From positions 46,064,689 to 46,128,688 of the forward strand of contig NC_030381.2 in assembly GCF_001625215.2 (NCBI RefSeq): a DNA stretch of 64,000 nucleotides, read 5' to 3'. Within the stretch, counting starts at the first letter, position 1, and each line of letters opens with the position of its first letter. The notes beneath the pieces were generated by a model that searched no databases, had not been told where the DNA came from, and saw only the letters and a program-made list of their open reading frames with translations. Shown here piece after piece: positions 34,276 to 53,451 of the stretch. Made by a program: the position numbers and the translations under genes. The stretch is from Daucus carota subsp. sativus. Taxonomy: Eukaryota > Streptophyta > Magnoliopsida > Apiales > Apiaceae.

Positions 34276-35099
34276 GTGCAGCTAAGTCTAACATAATATC
34301 TGTGGCTGCACTGCACTCGTGATAAGAGAAGATAACTTCTTGGTGTTTGGGATCGCAAACAACGGAAGGCAGACTTGAGTAAACTAACCATGAAATAGCA
34401 CAATAATATCAAAATATATTAATAGATAGATGATAAGAATATATATTATTTTTACTACACATTTATAATTTATAATTTATGAAAGTATTATTACAAAAGC
34501 TAAATATGTAAAAGAAAACATTATCAATTGATCAATTTCAATACATTATCATACTTTTTATATAAAAAGTGAATACTATAATATTAAAAATTATATTATA
34601 AATATAATATCTTGATATTTATATATTATCACCTGCATTACTCACGGATTTAAGACTAAAATACTATTAAAACCAACCTGTTTGATTATACAAATTTTTA
34701 TATTTGATACACATATACACATAAATCAATTTAATTCGACATATTTATTAGGGATAGACAAGGAAATCAAGTATTCAACTAATTTTTTCTTAAGATGCGT
34801 AATTTTTCAAAAGGGCATAAAAAGTGACGGGATAATATTAGAATTGTATATATACTCTCTTTATTAAAGGGATAATATAAAATTTGTCGGTATTTGTACT
34901 ATGAACCTTCTTAGTTTATAATATATTTTGATATTTTAATTCATTATTTCTTTGGACTCGTTTTTAATTAGCTAATTTTAGACTCTTAGCTATTAGGAAT
35001 TTATTCAACTAGTTACCAATTAGTTAAGCAAGAATTTTTTCCAGAACCCTCCCATTAAATTGAAGAGTAAACCTCAGAAAACAAACAACAAAAAGAAGA
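34276..35099. other. AT-rich spacer upstream of mTERF
   Basis: This should include the mTERF promoter, which is transcribed leftward. Most of it is AT-rich and featureless. The A-rich stretch just before 35100 would fit a 5' leader of the small frame that follows. Confidence 0.5.
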
Positions 35100-35399
35100 A
35101 TGATAATAAAAACATGTCAATGTTTGTTCTCCATCAACTCTAGTCTCTGTAGTGCTGTTGTCGATGCTGATGTAGAGAGGATTTCTGAATATTGTGGAGA
35201 AACTGCTGCCCAGACTTGTTGTGGTGATGGTTTGGAATTGATTGATGAGCCTAAAGTAGAGGAGTTATGTTATGGAAGTGATGTTGTTGAAACATTTGAT
35301 GATGCGTGGATTAATAGTATTTTTGATGAGGAGAATGAATGGGAAACTATGAATTCGCTGTTAGAAAAGGAAGATATCGGGCAGGCGTCTCTGGATTAG
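35100..35399 (+). CDS. Small acidic hypothetical protein
   Basis: A 99-residue frame starts after an A-rich leader. The first 20 residues are hydrophobic and Cys-rich. The rest is strongly acidic, with VETFDDAWINSIFDEENEWE and LLEKEDIGQASLD near the end, a composition seen in activation domains of transcription factors. A TCTCTGTAG acceptor-like site at about 35142-35150 means the open part could be the last exon of a fragmentary gene. I do not recognise the family. It may be a real small gene or a gene fragment. Confidence 0.3.
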   Translation: MIIKTCQCLFSINSSLCSAVVDADVERISEYCGETAAQTCCGDGLELIDEPKVEELCYGSDVVETFDDAWINSIFDEENEWETMNSLLEKEDIGQASLD

Positions 35400-36286
35400 T
35401 GTTGGCCAGCAAAACATGATAATGGTTATTAAATTTTTCCAAACAAGTCGGCCCACACATGACGAGCTGTTTAAGGGCTTTGCTATCAACATAAGAAAAA
35501 TGAAACTTCAAGCTGAAACCTTGTACGCGGTGAGTAAGAGATTTTGCTGCTGATCATAGAATAATTGCACATATCGTGAATTGTGAATCTTAAGCAGTAG
35601 AATCTGTCTACATAGAACAGCAACAATTAGTGTTTTTATGAATTATTAGTTTATTTTACTGTCATACTCGTTATTTTTTATCTAGGTACTGAATTTGGTT
35701 GTTTATTGGCTTTCATGTCTGATTTGTAAAGGAAGTCGTATATAATATTATGTAATGATAATTAACCAGAATAAACACAAAAAAATTAAAATTAATATTA
35801 TGTAATTCTTTACCGTTGCACAATATAAATAAGTCATGTTCACCTTGATTAGAATGGTGGATACCAAAATGATAACATAGAAAAAAAAATTAATGTTCAT
35901 ATTATGTGATTTTTTATGTAATTATATAAAATTATGGACAAAAATTTAAGTGGTCGATTGACCCCTTTTGCCCTTATCGGGATCTGAAATAATTATCCTA
36001 CAATCATAGAGTAAGGACTTTCGTTTCCTACAGCTAGATCCAAAGACATATTCGCAGGTAATATTTGTTACTTTTTTGTTTCAATAAGAATATTTTCTAG
36101 ATTTATACATCTTTTCCTCGACAATCTTCCGGGTTATCCTGCAAAATATACATATTCACATTTCAGAACCAGGAAAGTCATTCTCAATGGTTAAGTTTGA
36201 GTTCCGATTCAAGAAATAGACAATATGAGATGCTGGGGCTACTTGTATCAGTGGTTTCCCTTCAGAATTCCGAATCAAAGTTATAT
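35400..36286. other. Spacer
   Basis: No gene or clear mobile element is recognised between the small acidic frame and the MITE that begins at 36296. Confidence 0.5.
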
Positions 36287-36295
36287 TTTACCTAT

Positions 36296-36489
36296 GAGTT
36301 TGTCTAGTGTGTGCCCATGAGTACATGCTAAGCACCAAATTTTATAAGTTTGGTGAATTTTGATTAGTGTGATTGGTGAATTTGCTGAGGGGATCCACCA
36401 TTATAAAGAAGTAGTAGCCAATCAAAATCACCCAAACTTATGAATTTTAGTGCTTAACATGTGTTCATGGGCACACGCTAGAAAAACCG
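36296..36489. mobile_element. Mutator-like MITE (194 bp), 5' of DIM1
   Basis: The ends read GAGTTTGTCTAGTGTGTGCCC and, on the right, GGGCACACGCTAGAAAAACCG. Flanking 9-mers TTTACCTAT (36287-36295) and TTTACCTTT (36490-36498) agree at 7 of 9 positions, suggesting an aged 9-bp target duplication. It belongs to the same family as the pair at 57015-57408, sharing AGCACCAAA, CCACCATTATAAAGAAG and GCCAATCAAAATC. It lies about 415 bp before the DIM1 start. Confidence 0.8.
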
Positions 36490-36650
36490 TTTACCTTTAA
36501 GGATGCTGATATATGCGCACCTTAAAAATTAAACTTTGATCCATGGGTATAATATTAATTTCTCTCCATTTTTTCTCAAATAAAATAACTACATTTTTTC
36601 TCAAATAAAATAATATACATATATAAAAGTATGAAATAGTAATCTATTAA

Positions 36651-36656
36651 AGCCCA
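36651..36656 (-). promoter_or_regulatory. Site II element (TGGGCT) upstream of DIM1
   Basis: The plus strand reads AGCCCA, so the minus strand carries TGGGCT, about 250 bp before the DIM1 ATG. Site II elements (TGGGCY) bind TCP factors and often pair with telo boxes in promoters of plant ribosome-biogenesis genes, which fits the gene's job. A single six-base match is weak evidence alone. Confidence 0.35.
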
Positions 36657-36878
36657 TTTATTTCGCTAAGTGTTTTTCATCCTTTTTAAAATTCCGATTT
36701 TTCATAACACTGATTCAGAAAAATAATCACCGCAAACTACATAAAATAATCATGAATTGCTTTTATTTAAAAATTATAATAAAATTTCCGTTTGATAAAC
36801 TTTTTCTTGTCAGGCGTTTAATACACTTTGTATCAAAACTGAAGAATCAAGTTACTAAAACCCCCAGCTAGAAACTCA

Positions 36879-36887
36879 AAACCCTAG
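36879..36887 (+). promoter_or_regulatory. Telo box (AAACCCTAG) in DIM1 leader
   Basis: AAACCCTAG ends 16 bases before the DIM1 ATG at 36904. Telo boxes are common close to the start of plant ribosomal-protein and ribosome-biogenesis genes and raise expression in dividing cells. Position and gene function agree. Confidence 0.5.
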
Positions 36888-36900
36888 CTTAGACCCCTAA

Positions 36901-44667
<7,767 letters not shown>

Positions 44668-45694
44668 TTTCTAACTGATGATTCAATTTTGCTTTCCTGT
44701 CACATCTTTGTTGGAACAACTTATATTCCATATTTTACAATTTTTTGGTGCAACTTATATTCCATATTTTACATGACATGGTTTTTGCAGATCGGATTAG
44801 ATTAGTTTATTATATAATTTCTTTCTCTAGGAATTAGATCACTGAACTCGAAAATGTTCAGTGTTGGGCCGATCTTGTTTAGTTGAACAATGAAAGAAAC
44901 TGGTATCTGTTTCAATATTTCGATGAGTATCTTTCATTCAAAAAATTTATCATCTGACCGAAAGGCACGGAAATGTCTCCGCAAGTTTAGACAATAAAAC
45001 TTAATGTTCGAAATAAAACGTTTTAAGCTCTAAATCCACACTACTTCCACCTCATACGTGAAAACATAAAAATAAGAACGTTCTATTAATAATTGAATAT
45101 CACTAGTAATTATTAAAATCTCAACGTCAATATAACTTTACAAAATATAAAAAGATGAAATAATAAATAACATAAGAAGAAAAAAGAAAGAAAAATATCT
45201 AACCAAAGGAGAAAGCTTTGGTTAGATACTTAAAATACTTTAAGAGTATTTGAAATTATTGTTAAATAGAAGGATTTGCATTATTTACGGTTAAATTGGA
45301 TCCGTAAAATATCAAGTAAGTATTATATTATCTTGTATAATTTGTGTGATTAAAATTATTGTTAAACAAAAGGACTATTTACGATTAAATTGGATACATT
45401 ATGTAAGCATAGTTGGAGTGCGATATTTAAAAAAAATTATATATTATCTCTATTTTTGATATGCTCATTCAGTTTTCAAATAAAAAATTTTGATGGTTGA
45501 AGTTGATTAAAAAGAATAATAATTAAATCTCAAATTATATATGAACCGACAAAAGAAGTTGCGCTTGCAGATCTTTAGTTGGTACAGGACAGTCGCTTCT
45601 TATTAACCTTTGTCAAAAAAAAAAGCTTCTTATTAACCGGTCTTTACTCCCTCTTTCCGGCTGTTGATGTCTGAATCCAGTCACAACTCTAAAC
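44668..45694. other. Spacer between DIM1 and MATE genes
   Basis: No gene is recognised. A 12-bp inverted repeat with a 6-base loop (ATCTAACCAAAG ... CTTTGGTTAGAT) lies at about 45198-45227. A diverged direct repeat with ATTATTGTTAAA and ATTTACG occurs near 45258 and 45358. The last 150 bp should hold the MATE promoter and leader. Confidence 0.55.
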
Positions 45695-48600
45695 ATGAAC
45701 TGTAAAACCCTAAATATATTTCAAAACCCCAATTTCAAACAATTACACAAACCTCTTTTTTGCAAACAATCATTTCACCTTAAAACAAGTGTCCCAGTTA
45801 TTAGTCTAAGAAATAAAGTAGTTACAGCTTGCATAAGTCCAGGCCAAGAAATATTAGTCAGTCAAGGTTTTGAAGTTTTGAGTAAAAATGATGTGAATTT
45901 GGATTCAATTTCGCTGGTCAATGAAGAAAAACAAGAACCCACAAGAATTAATCAAGCAGAGACACAAGGGTTTGGTGAAAATGAGAGCATTTGGAAACAA
46001 ATGGTGGAAATTGTCAAGTTTTCTGGGCCTGCAACTGGGCTCTGGTTGTGTGGGCCGTTGATGAGTTTGATTGATACCGTTGTCATTGGTCAGTCCAGTT
46101 CTGTCGAGCTTGCTGCTTTAGGTGATTCACTATATTTATCTTTACATTCTTCAATGGATATGAATATGATCATAATAATGTGTTGTTGATCTATATTTGT
46201 TTTGGTTATCAGGTCCTGGGACTGTACTTTGTGATTATATGAGTTACTTGTTCATGTTTCTTTCGGTGGCTACTTCCAATTTTGTTGCCACGGCTCTTGC
46301 TAAAAAGGTTTGTTCTCTTTAGGCATGTCACAAGCATATATATTTTTTCTTAGTAAAGTCGAAAGGATTCTAAGTGGTGTAATTTCAAGTCTCGTGAACT
46401 TTTATAAAACAAAAGAACGATAGTAGTTTTTAGTAGTTAGCCACCTCATAGGGTGTCTTTATTGGGTTCGTTCGCTAAAATTTGAAAAAAACTGTAGCTT
46501 CCGAATCTTGTTTGAGATGGTAAAAGTGGTTTAAAGAACAGTTTAGTTTTAGCTCAAGTAGATCCTTTGGAAATTTAGTGATGAGAGCAGTAGTGGGCTT
46601 ATCAAGTCACCAGGACATTCATTACTTTTTAATAAAGGATAGAAATAGTAAAGAAAAAAAATAGATGTTCTTGATATTTTTCTCTAAAAATTAATTTGGT
46701 TCCCCCTCAACCAAATTCTTGGATCCACAAATGTTTGAGAGCAATGAAATTGATTGGATAGACGTCTGGTAAGAGAAGTCATGAATGCGGCTTGGTGTGC
46801 ATTATCCTTTTTCATTTTAAGCTTTTTGTTTGCTATTGGCTTATGCTGACCTATGATCAAACTATATTAACTTAGACTGCCAAGTTTTCACTTTCAGTTG
46901 ATCATTCAGTTGGTCCGATTATTTGCACATATATGTAATGATTATCATATATAGACAGTGATTAAGTGAGAACAATATATATATGTGAGAACAGTGAGAA
47001 CAGTGAGAACAATTTTCCCACACTTTTAAGAAAGTGCAGAACAACTGTTTTGCAGATATTTCACATTTTCAATGTTGTATTGTTCTGCAACAAAACAATA
47101 GTGTTCTCAGTGTTCCCACGCTAAAACGTGTTCTCCATAGAGTGCGACCCATCACACACACACACACACTTTTTTTTTATTGTAAGTCTTGATGCTGAGT
47201 GCTTTTCATGTTATTCAATGGACTTATGGTAGTTTATTTAATCACAGTTTTCTAATTAAGTATATATTGTATGAGTAATATCTTGTCGGTCTTGAAGATG
47301 TCCAAGACTGCCCACGTTTCCACTTGTGCTAGTACAATGAAGCATGCTGGAATTTGTCGATAAATTTCCATTTCTAGTTGCTTTGGCTATAGTTCAGTGA
47401 CTAGATGTTGTAGTCTTAAAATAGATCTTCATTATTTTTCTTAAATTGCTGATTGCTTAACTAACCAAGATCAGTGCAGGAAAAAGATGAAGTGCGGCAT
47501 CAGATATCTATCTTGCTTTTTCTTGGGTTGGCTTGTGGTGTATTTATGTTTTTCTTCACAAGAATCTTGGGAGAAAGGGCATTAACTGGTACGAAGACTT
47601 CTGTAGTAATTATGGATCGGTGGAGTCTCACACCTAATGGATATCTTTGATGACACATCATCTTTTACATGTCTAATTAGCAGATACTGGCATGTGACTT
47701 ACACATGTATACACATTCTGCAGCTTTCACTGGTGCAAAAAATGTGGATATCATATCTGCAGCAAACACATATGTTCAGGTTTTTGTTAAATCATAAAAA
47801 ATTCTGTTATGTTCCTCTCTGGTCTTACTTCTATGGTTTCCCAGCGCTAGAAGCAGGTCGATTTTTTTTTTATATAGGGTTTACTGTAAATTATTTTTGA
47901 ATTATTGACATCTAAGAAACACATAAACTCCAATAAAGCCAACTTGTCTCGACATGTATAGACTGCCCACGCATGTGCCAGTGTTTTCTGCTGATACAAG
48001 ACATGTCTGTTCTTATAAACTTCACAGTTCACTTGTTTCCCGCAATAAGTATATTATTTTTCAATATGTTCTAATAAAATACATTTTGATGTAGCAAAAA
48101 TTTATTTATTACTAGTGGCTCACTGGCCTCTTTGTTACAGAAATTTTCTGTCTAATGTGTCAATTTAATGATTTTGTAATCTCCCGTTTCTGTTTTGTGA
48201 TTCATTTATGCCCTACAAGAAAAATTCTTATTCTCCCGTGTTATATTTATATATTCCACTTCCACTACTGTACTACTGAAAGCATGACACAGTTACACAG
48301 GAACATGCTACTCCCTCCGTCCCACTCATTTCTATACGTTTTTTTGTCCCTGCTCAGCACACACTTTAATGCTCTTATAAAATATAGTTCTATAACTTAT
48401 TTTTAAAGTTTTCTTTTTTTGAATAGAAATTTAAAATAATTTTTTATTCAGAAAAAGAAAATCTTAAAAATAAGTTATAGAACTATACTTTACAGGAGCA
48501 TTAAAGTGTGTGCCACGTCCCCATCCCCCAATATATACAATTCAGGGGGACTGAGGGAGTATATTGATAAAATCGTTTATTATCATTTTGACAAATATTT

Positions 48601-51600
48601 AGTTATAAGTTGTATTATATATTCCACTTCCACTACTCCTGTACTCCTGAAAGCATGACGCAATCACACTGGAACATGCTATATCAATAAACTTGCCTAT
48701 TATTATTTTTACAAATATTTAGTTAATATCTTTATATTATATATTCCACTTCCACCACTCCTGTACTACTGAAAGCATGACACAGTCGAACAGGAACATG
48801 CTATATCAATAAACTTGTCTATGACTATTTCCACAAATATTTGATTTATAAGTTGCATCTGCAAGAACTGCGCGTTATAATATGCAATCGGGAAGACCGA
48901 TGAGATTGTAAAATCTTTTTAAGTAATAACAAGATTTTATCAGGTAGTTAATGACTTCCAACATTCCCCCTGATTGGCCCACTCCCATGAGTAAACAAGC
49001 CGACAAACAAACAAATTAATTTAAAAAATTGGATGTGGGAGGATTCAAACCGAGACCCATGGTACCATGCTAATTAACCAGCTCTCGCCAAAATCTTAAG
49101 ATGTTGTGTGGCCGTAATTGGATCATATAGTATATTCGAGAGATTCAAAATAAGAAACTTATCCAACATTTATGGAGATCATAGATAAAACACGCAGAAA
49201 TACAGTGAGCTAGGTGTTAGAGTTTGGAGGAGATATTAATCAATCAGTTTTTACAAATCTTTATCGATTTCTTCCTTTTGCTATCTTTACTTGCTTCTAA
49301 ATACAGTTCTACTTTTTTTTTTTTTGAAATTGTGTTCATAGATTCGAGGTTTAGCTTGGCCAGCTGTGCTCATTGGATGTGTTGCTCAGAGTGCAAGGTC
49401 TAAACTCATACCTCTGTTTCAGTGATATCATTATTGTGGTAGAAAATGTGCGCAATAAAGTATTTAATGTTGTATTATTTCATTGCAAGCTGTTATGTGG
49501 GACTGTATGTGTTGTTGATTTGAGCACATGAGATCCGTTAAGATAGTATTAATATAATTTACTGCAAACATTTAAAAGAATAATTACAATTCTCATAAAA
49601 ATAATTAATCTCATCTGAAATAAGGTTATACCAGTGTCCTTTTTTAAATTTATAGCTTTCAGATATTGAAATATATGCAGAATCAAGGTCGGTACATTTA
49701 CGTTATCATATATTTTGGTTCAGTCTTGGCATGAAAGATTCTTGGGGACCTTTAAAGGCTTTGTCAGTTGCCAGTGCTGTAAATGGGATTGGTGATGTGG
49801 TCCTATGTACATTTCTAGGCTATGGCATCGCAGGAGCAGCATGGGCAACATTGGCATCACAAGTACAGTGATAAAGCATTATATCTCAGATTTACAGTCT
49901 TTTACAATTGATGTCGACACATTCACACTTTAGACACTTCACTGCAATATTTCTCTCCTCTGATGTATTTACTTGAATATGCTTCAGGTTATTGCAGCTT
50001 TTATGATGGTTGATGCACTTAACAAGAAGGGATATAATGGTTATCTTCTCTCCATTCCATCATTCAATGATTTGAAACATATATACAGCATCGCTGCGCC
50101 GGTATTTGTCACAATGATATCAAAGGTTTGTAACAGTATTGCTTGTTCTCTTTCTGTGTCTAATAACTATGAAAGTATGAATCTAATACAGATTGAATTT
50201 CTTAGGTGACATTTTACTCGATTCTGGCGTATTCTGCTACTTCTCTGGGTATACAAACAATTGCTGCACATCAGGTCAGTTACTGTTCTGCTGTGTTTCT
50301 GTGACCTGCTTCTGCATTTTATTTGTAAGGAGTTCAAGCACACTTGACAGATTGCAAATCTTTCTAGGTCATGATCCAAATATTCTGCATGTGTGCAGTA
50401 TGGGCAGAACCTCTATCTCAAACTGCTCAATCATTCATGCCTGAGCTGATATATGGAGCTAACCGGAATTTGTCAAGGGTTGGTATTATTTGCATTTTGT
50501 AAAGTCCACTTAAGTTTTCCAGGGACCAGGGTTATATGTCACAGGTGATTTACGGAGGTCAATGGAATCGGTGGTAGTGATAGTAGCAGCAGCTTTACAG
50601 CTGCTGCTGATGAGGATAATTATGCTTGCCAGTCCCATAAGGAAAATTGTTAGTCACAAAACACTTGTTGCTTAATATTTTCTTCTGTGAATTCTGATAA
50701 AATGAAGGTACCAAACAGGCACGCATGCTGTTGAAGTCTCTTTTTATTATTGGAGCACTAAGTGGAACAATATTAGGATCTGTAGGAACATCTGTTCCCT
50801 TGTTGTTTCCTAAAGCATTTTCGCCTGATGCTGAAGTGATAATGGAGGTCAGTTCATTTGCATTTCTCAGTTTTGGTAACACTTTTTATGAGGTTTGTAA
50901 TTTTTTCCTGATTACCATTTTATAGTAAACTGTGTGACTGTGGCACACATGAAAATCATTAGGTTGAAGAGATATTAAACACTTAGCTAACATTATCCGA
51001 CACTTGCCACTTCGCCTTCTGTCCAGAGAAAAACCCTCCGAGGTTAGGTCATCTTAGTAGGACCTACAAATTTATATAGAATAGTGTTCTGTTTCATTGA
51101 CTACGTATTGTGCTCAGATAATGATCATTTTGTTGTTCAGTATATTATAAGGTTAACTGTTGAAGTCATCACTGATTTCGTTTGATAATATCAAGTAGAT
51201 CACTATTCTCCACGTGGTCTCACTCGACTCACTGAAATAAATTAAGGATATCAAACAAGTCACCACCATTGACTTCCTTAAGTTTTCTTTATAGAAACCG
51301 TAATGGAGCTGATGTAGCATTGACAATGCATGTGATTTGGGCAATATGTGGCGCTGAGGTGGATATTAACCAATAAAGACAGAAAACATAAATTGTTTTG
51401 TCCATATACACGCACTTTTCTATCAAAATAAGCTACGGAAGGAGGTTTTTTTTTTTTTTTTGATATAAATTAGTGCCTTTATATGAGCTAAATGATTTTG
51501 TTTTCCGTCTTTATTGGGTCAATATGCACTATAGTGCTACGTATTGCCGACATCACACACATTATTAGTGCGATGTCAGCTCCGTTACGGTTTCTGTCAA

Positions 51601-52925
51601 AAAATCTGAAGGAGTCAATGGTGGTGAGATCTTAGTGAGTCGAGTGAGATCTTTTGGAGATCACTGACTCTACCTGATATTATTAAACTACTTTAGCGAT
51701 GAGTTTGATAATTTATCCGTTTCTTATGTAAGTATTAATTGTTACATTATTATTTATTACTCTCTTTAGAAAATGCAGATACAAGTGACATCTTTTTTTA
51801 ATATGAACTATGAAGTAGATGAACTAATAAACCTGCAAATTATTAGTCTCCTTCACCCCATTTTCATTTTTGTCTTTATGCAGATGCATAAAGTGCTTAT
51901 TCCATTCTTTATTGCACTGTGTGTCACTCCTTGTACTTCTAGCCTTGAAGGGACACTATTGGTAAGTCATTCTACTTCAGAATCATCTATTTTCTACTTG
52001 ATTCTTTGTTTAAGTTATTTTCTTCTGACCGATTCCGAAGCTACGAGTGCTAAATGTTTTCAAAAAAATAATCTTTTCCAGTATCCCAGGTATAATGGTT
52101 TTCTCTGACGTCATGCTTACAGAATATGTTTGTGAATCATTATTAATATATAAGTGAAACTGTAGATTTACGTTAATTCCATGTTTTTTAAACCTTAAAG
52201 TTCAAAGCATTATAATGAGCAGAAAGAAAAAGGTCAAAAGAATTTATATAGCAAAAGAAAACAGGTTCCAAGAATAGTGATTCAAATAACTCCAAGCGCA
52301 GTTTTACGTCAATACCATTCTGGTCTTTCTATTGTATGACAAAGTAGATTACCTTTAACTTTGCAAAATAGTATAGAATCCTGATAATATTTGTTCAAGC
52401 ATTAGTATTGTTCTGTGTCTGCAGGCTGGGCGAGATGTGAACTATATTAGTTTGTCAATGGGTGTGATCCTTGTAGTTGCTACCATCCTTTTAATGGTAT
52501 GATTTCTTTTATAATTTCTTTGCATTATGGTTATTTATTATTCTTTATTAATGTCAATTTATTCTTTTGCTGATCTATCTAAACATCATTATAAGCTTTA
52601 GCAGTGGGTAATTATAGTGATAAACGATCCTCCCACAGCCATAAAATCTTCAGAAGTCATCAATAATGCTTCCTCTCTTCTTTGTAACTATAAATACTCT
52701 AGTAAACAAAAAAAGCAAAAAACCCTAATGCCCTTGCACTGTTTGCAGGTCTTAAGTGGTAGAGGAACTGGTTTGTCAGGTTGCTGGTGGGCACTAGCAG
52801 CATTTCAATGGGTAATTTATCTTGGGTTATATATTTAAGTGCCAACCGTTCTCGCCAAAAACTATTGAGTGATTACCCGATCTCTACGAGGACTCATTTT
52901 AGCCACTAGAATCATTATATATATA

Positions 52926-52962
<37 letters not shown>

Positions 52963-53451
52963 CACTATGTTAAAAAATAATTAACAGAAAACTTAATGGA
53001 ATCTAATCGGCAGATGATGTGTGCGCCACACGGATTACAAACAAGAATTATAACCGAAGATTACAAAGAAATATAAAAGATTGTAGCAAACACATTATCT
53101 ATTTGTTAACTTTTTTCATTTATATTTTTTTAAGATTTAACAGAGTGATATCTATAGTGATTATAGTGTCTTAAATGAGTCCCCGTAGAGATCAGGCAGT
53201 CACTTGATGGTTTTTGATGAGAATGGTCGACACTTTGATACAATACCCAATTCATCTTTCATCAAAATAATTCAATTACATTTTTACTTGTTAGTTCTAT
53301 GAATTAACTCAATAATGTTCATTTCACTTCCATTACTTTTCAGTGCCGATTTAGTAGTGCACTAAAACGCCTCACCTCACCCAGCGGAATACTTTACGCA
53401 GACGATTTGATGCCTCGTGAATCACTTAAGCATGAAATTGCGCAGTGTTAG
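45695..53451 (+). CDS. Chloroplast MATE transporter, EDS5/EDS5H (DETOXIFICATION 46/47) type
   Basis: Fourteen exons give 549 residues: 45695-46121, 46213-46307, 47480-47588, 47724-47779, 49342-49397, 49724-49862, 49988-50125, 50206-50274, 50368-50478, 50719-50847, 51884-51961, 52425-52496, 52749-52811 and 53344-53451. The first 80 or so residues are Ser/Asn/Lys-rich, like a transit peptide. About 12 membrane segments follow with MATE signatures: [69 protein letters not shown] and SLEGTLLAGRD. EDS5 exports salicylic acid precursor (isochorismate) from plastids; EDS5H is its close paralog. I cannot tell which this is. Splicing is in frame throughout. Introns 4, 10 and 13 hold mobile elements. 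Confidence 0.92.
46950..47160. repeat. Dispersed repeat, copy 2 (in MATE intron 2)
   Basis: This matches 9440-9650 as described there. It differs by short GTGAGAACA duplications near 46990 and by ending in a (CA)n run rather than (TA)n. Confidence 0.6.
48251..48858. repeat. Tandem repeat of about 120 bp, three units, in MATE intron 4
   Basis: Units start ATATTCCACTTCCAC at 48251, 48619 and 48741. They share CTGAAAGCATGAC, GGAACATGCTATAT and ACAAATATTT. The first unit is split by a 249-bp Stowaway (48311-48559); the other two are uninterrupted. Confidence 0.85.
48311..48559. mobile_element. Stowaway MITE (249 bp) in a tandem repeat unit
   Basis: It begins CTCCCTCCGTCCC and ends GGGGACTGAGGGAG, flanked by TA on both sides (48309-48310 and 48560-48561). 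Its interior is a long hairpin: CACACTTTAATGCTC pairs with GAGCATTAAAGTGTG, and TATAACTTATTTTTAA is repeated in reverse. The neighbouring repeat units supply the empty site. Confidence 0.88.
48958..49168 (-). mobile_element. TRIM-like retroelement fragment in MATE intron 4
   Basis: On the minus strand a 101-bp segment starts TGTTGG (49168) and ends AGCA (49068), like a short LTR. It is followed at once by TGGTACCATGGGTCTC, a degenerate tRNA-Met primer-binding site, and about 90 bp later by a purine tract AGGGGGAA (48971-48964) and a new TGTTGG (48963). This LTR-PBS-PPT-LTR order at tiny scale fits a terminal-repeat retrotransposon in miniature. The two LTR candidates match poorly beyond TGTTGG, so the element is old or the reading is partly wrong. 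Confidence 0.4.
51147..51721. mobile_element. Foldback MITE with about 200-bp arms in MATE intron 10
   Basis: The two halves are inverted copies. On the left, CCACCATTGACTTCCTTAAG and AACCGTAATGGAGCTGATGT pair with GCTCCGTTACGGTTT and GGAGTCAATGGTGGT on the right. The outer parts pair around GTCTCACTCGACTCACT. A 17-base T run (51447-51463) lies near the centre. No open frame is seen. A single related arm lies at 16875-16965. Confidence 0.75.
52838..53234. mobile_element. TIR MITE in MATE intron 13
   Basis: The left end (AGTGCCAACCGTTCTCGCCA, then ATCTCTACGAGGACTCATTT) pairs with the right end (AAATGAGTCCCCGTAGAGAT, then GAGAATGGTCGACACT) over about 75 bp with several mismatches. The centre holds a (GT)n run. 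No clear target duplication is visible. Confidence 0.65.
52928..52960. repeat. (TG)n microsatellite
   Basis: About 16 TG units lie in MATE intron 13, inside the MITE at 52838-53234. Confidence 0.95.

Noticed and set aside
48990..49110. tRNA gene or SINE on the minus strand because of GGTTTGAATCC
   Set aside because: No cloverleaf can be drawn; the phrase follows a primer-binding-like site and sits before a purine tract, which fits an LTR element better.
50519..50640. Extra MATE exon around AGCAGCAGCTTTACAGCTGCT
   Set aside because: Exon 9 to exon 10 joins in frame at 50478/50719 and matches the family (NLSR then ARMLLKSL); adding this block breaks the conserved sequence.
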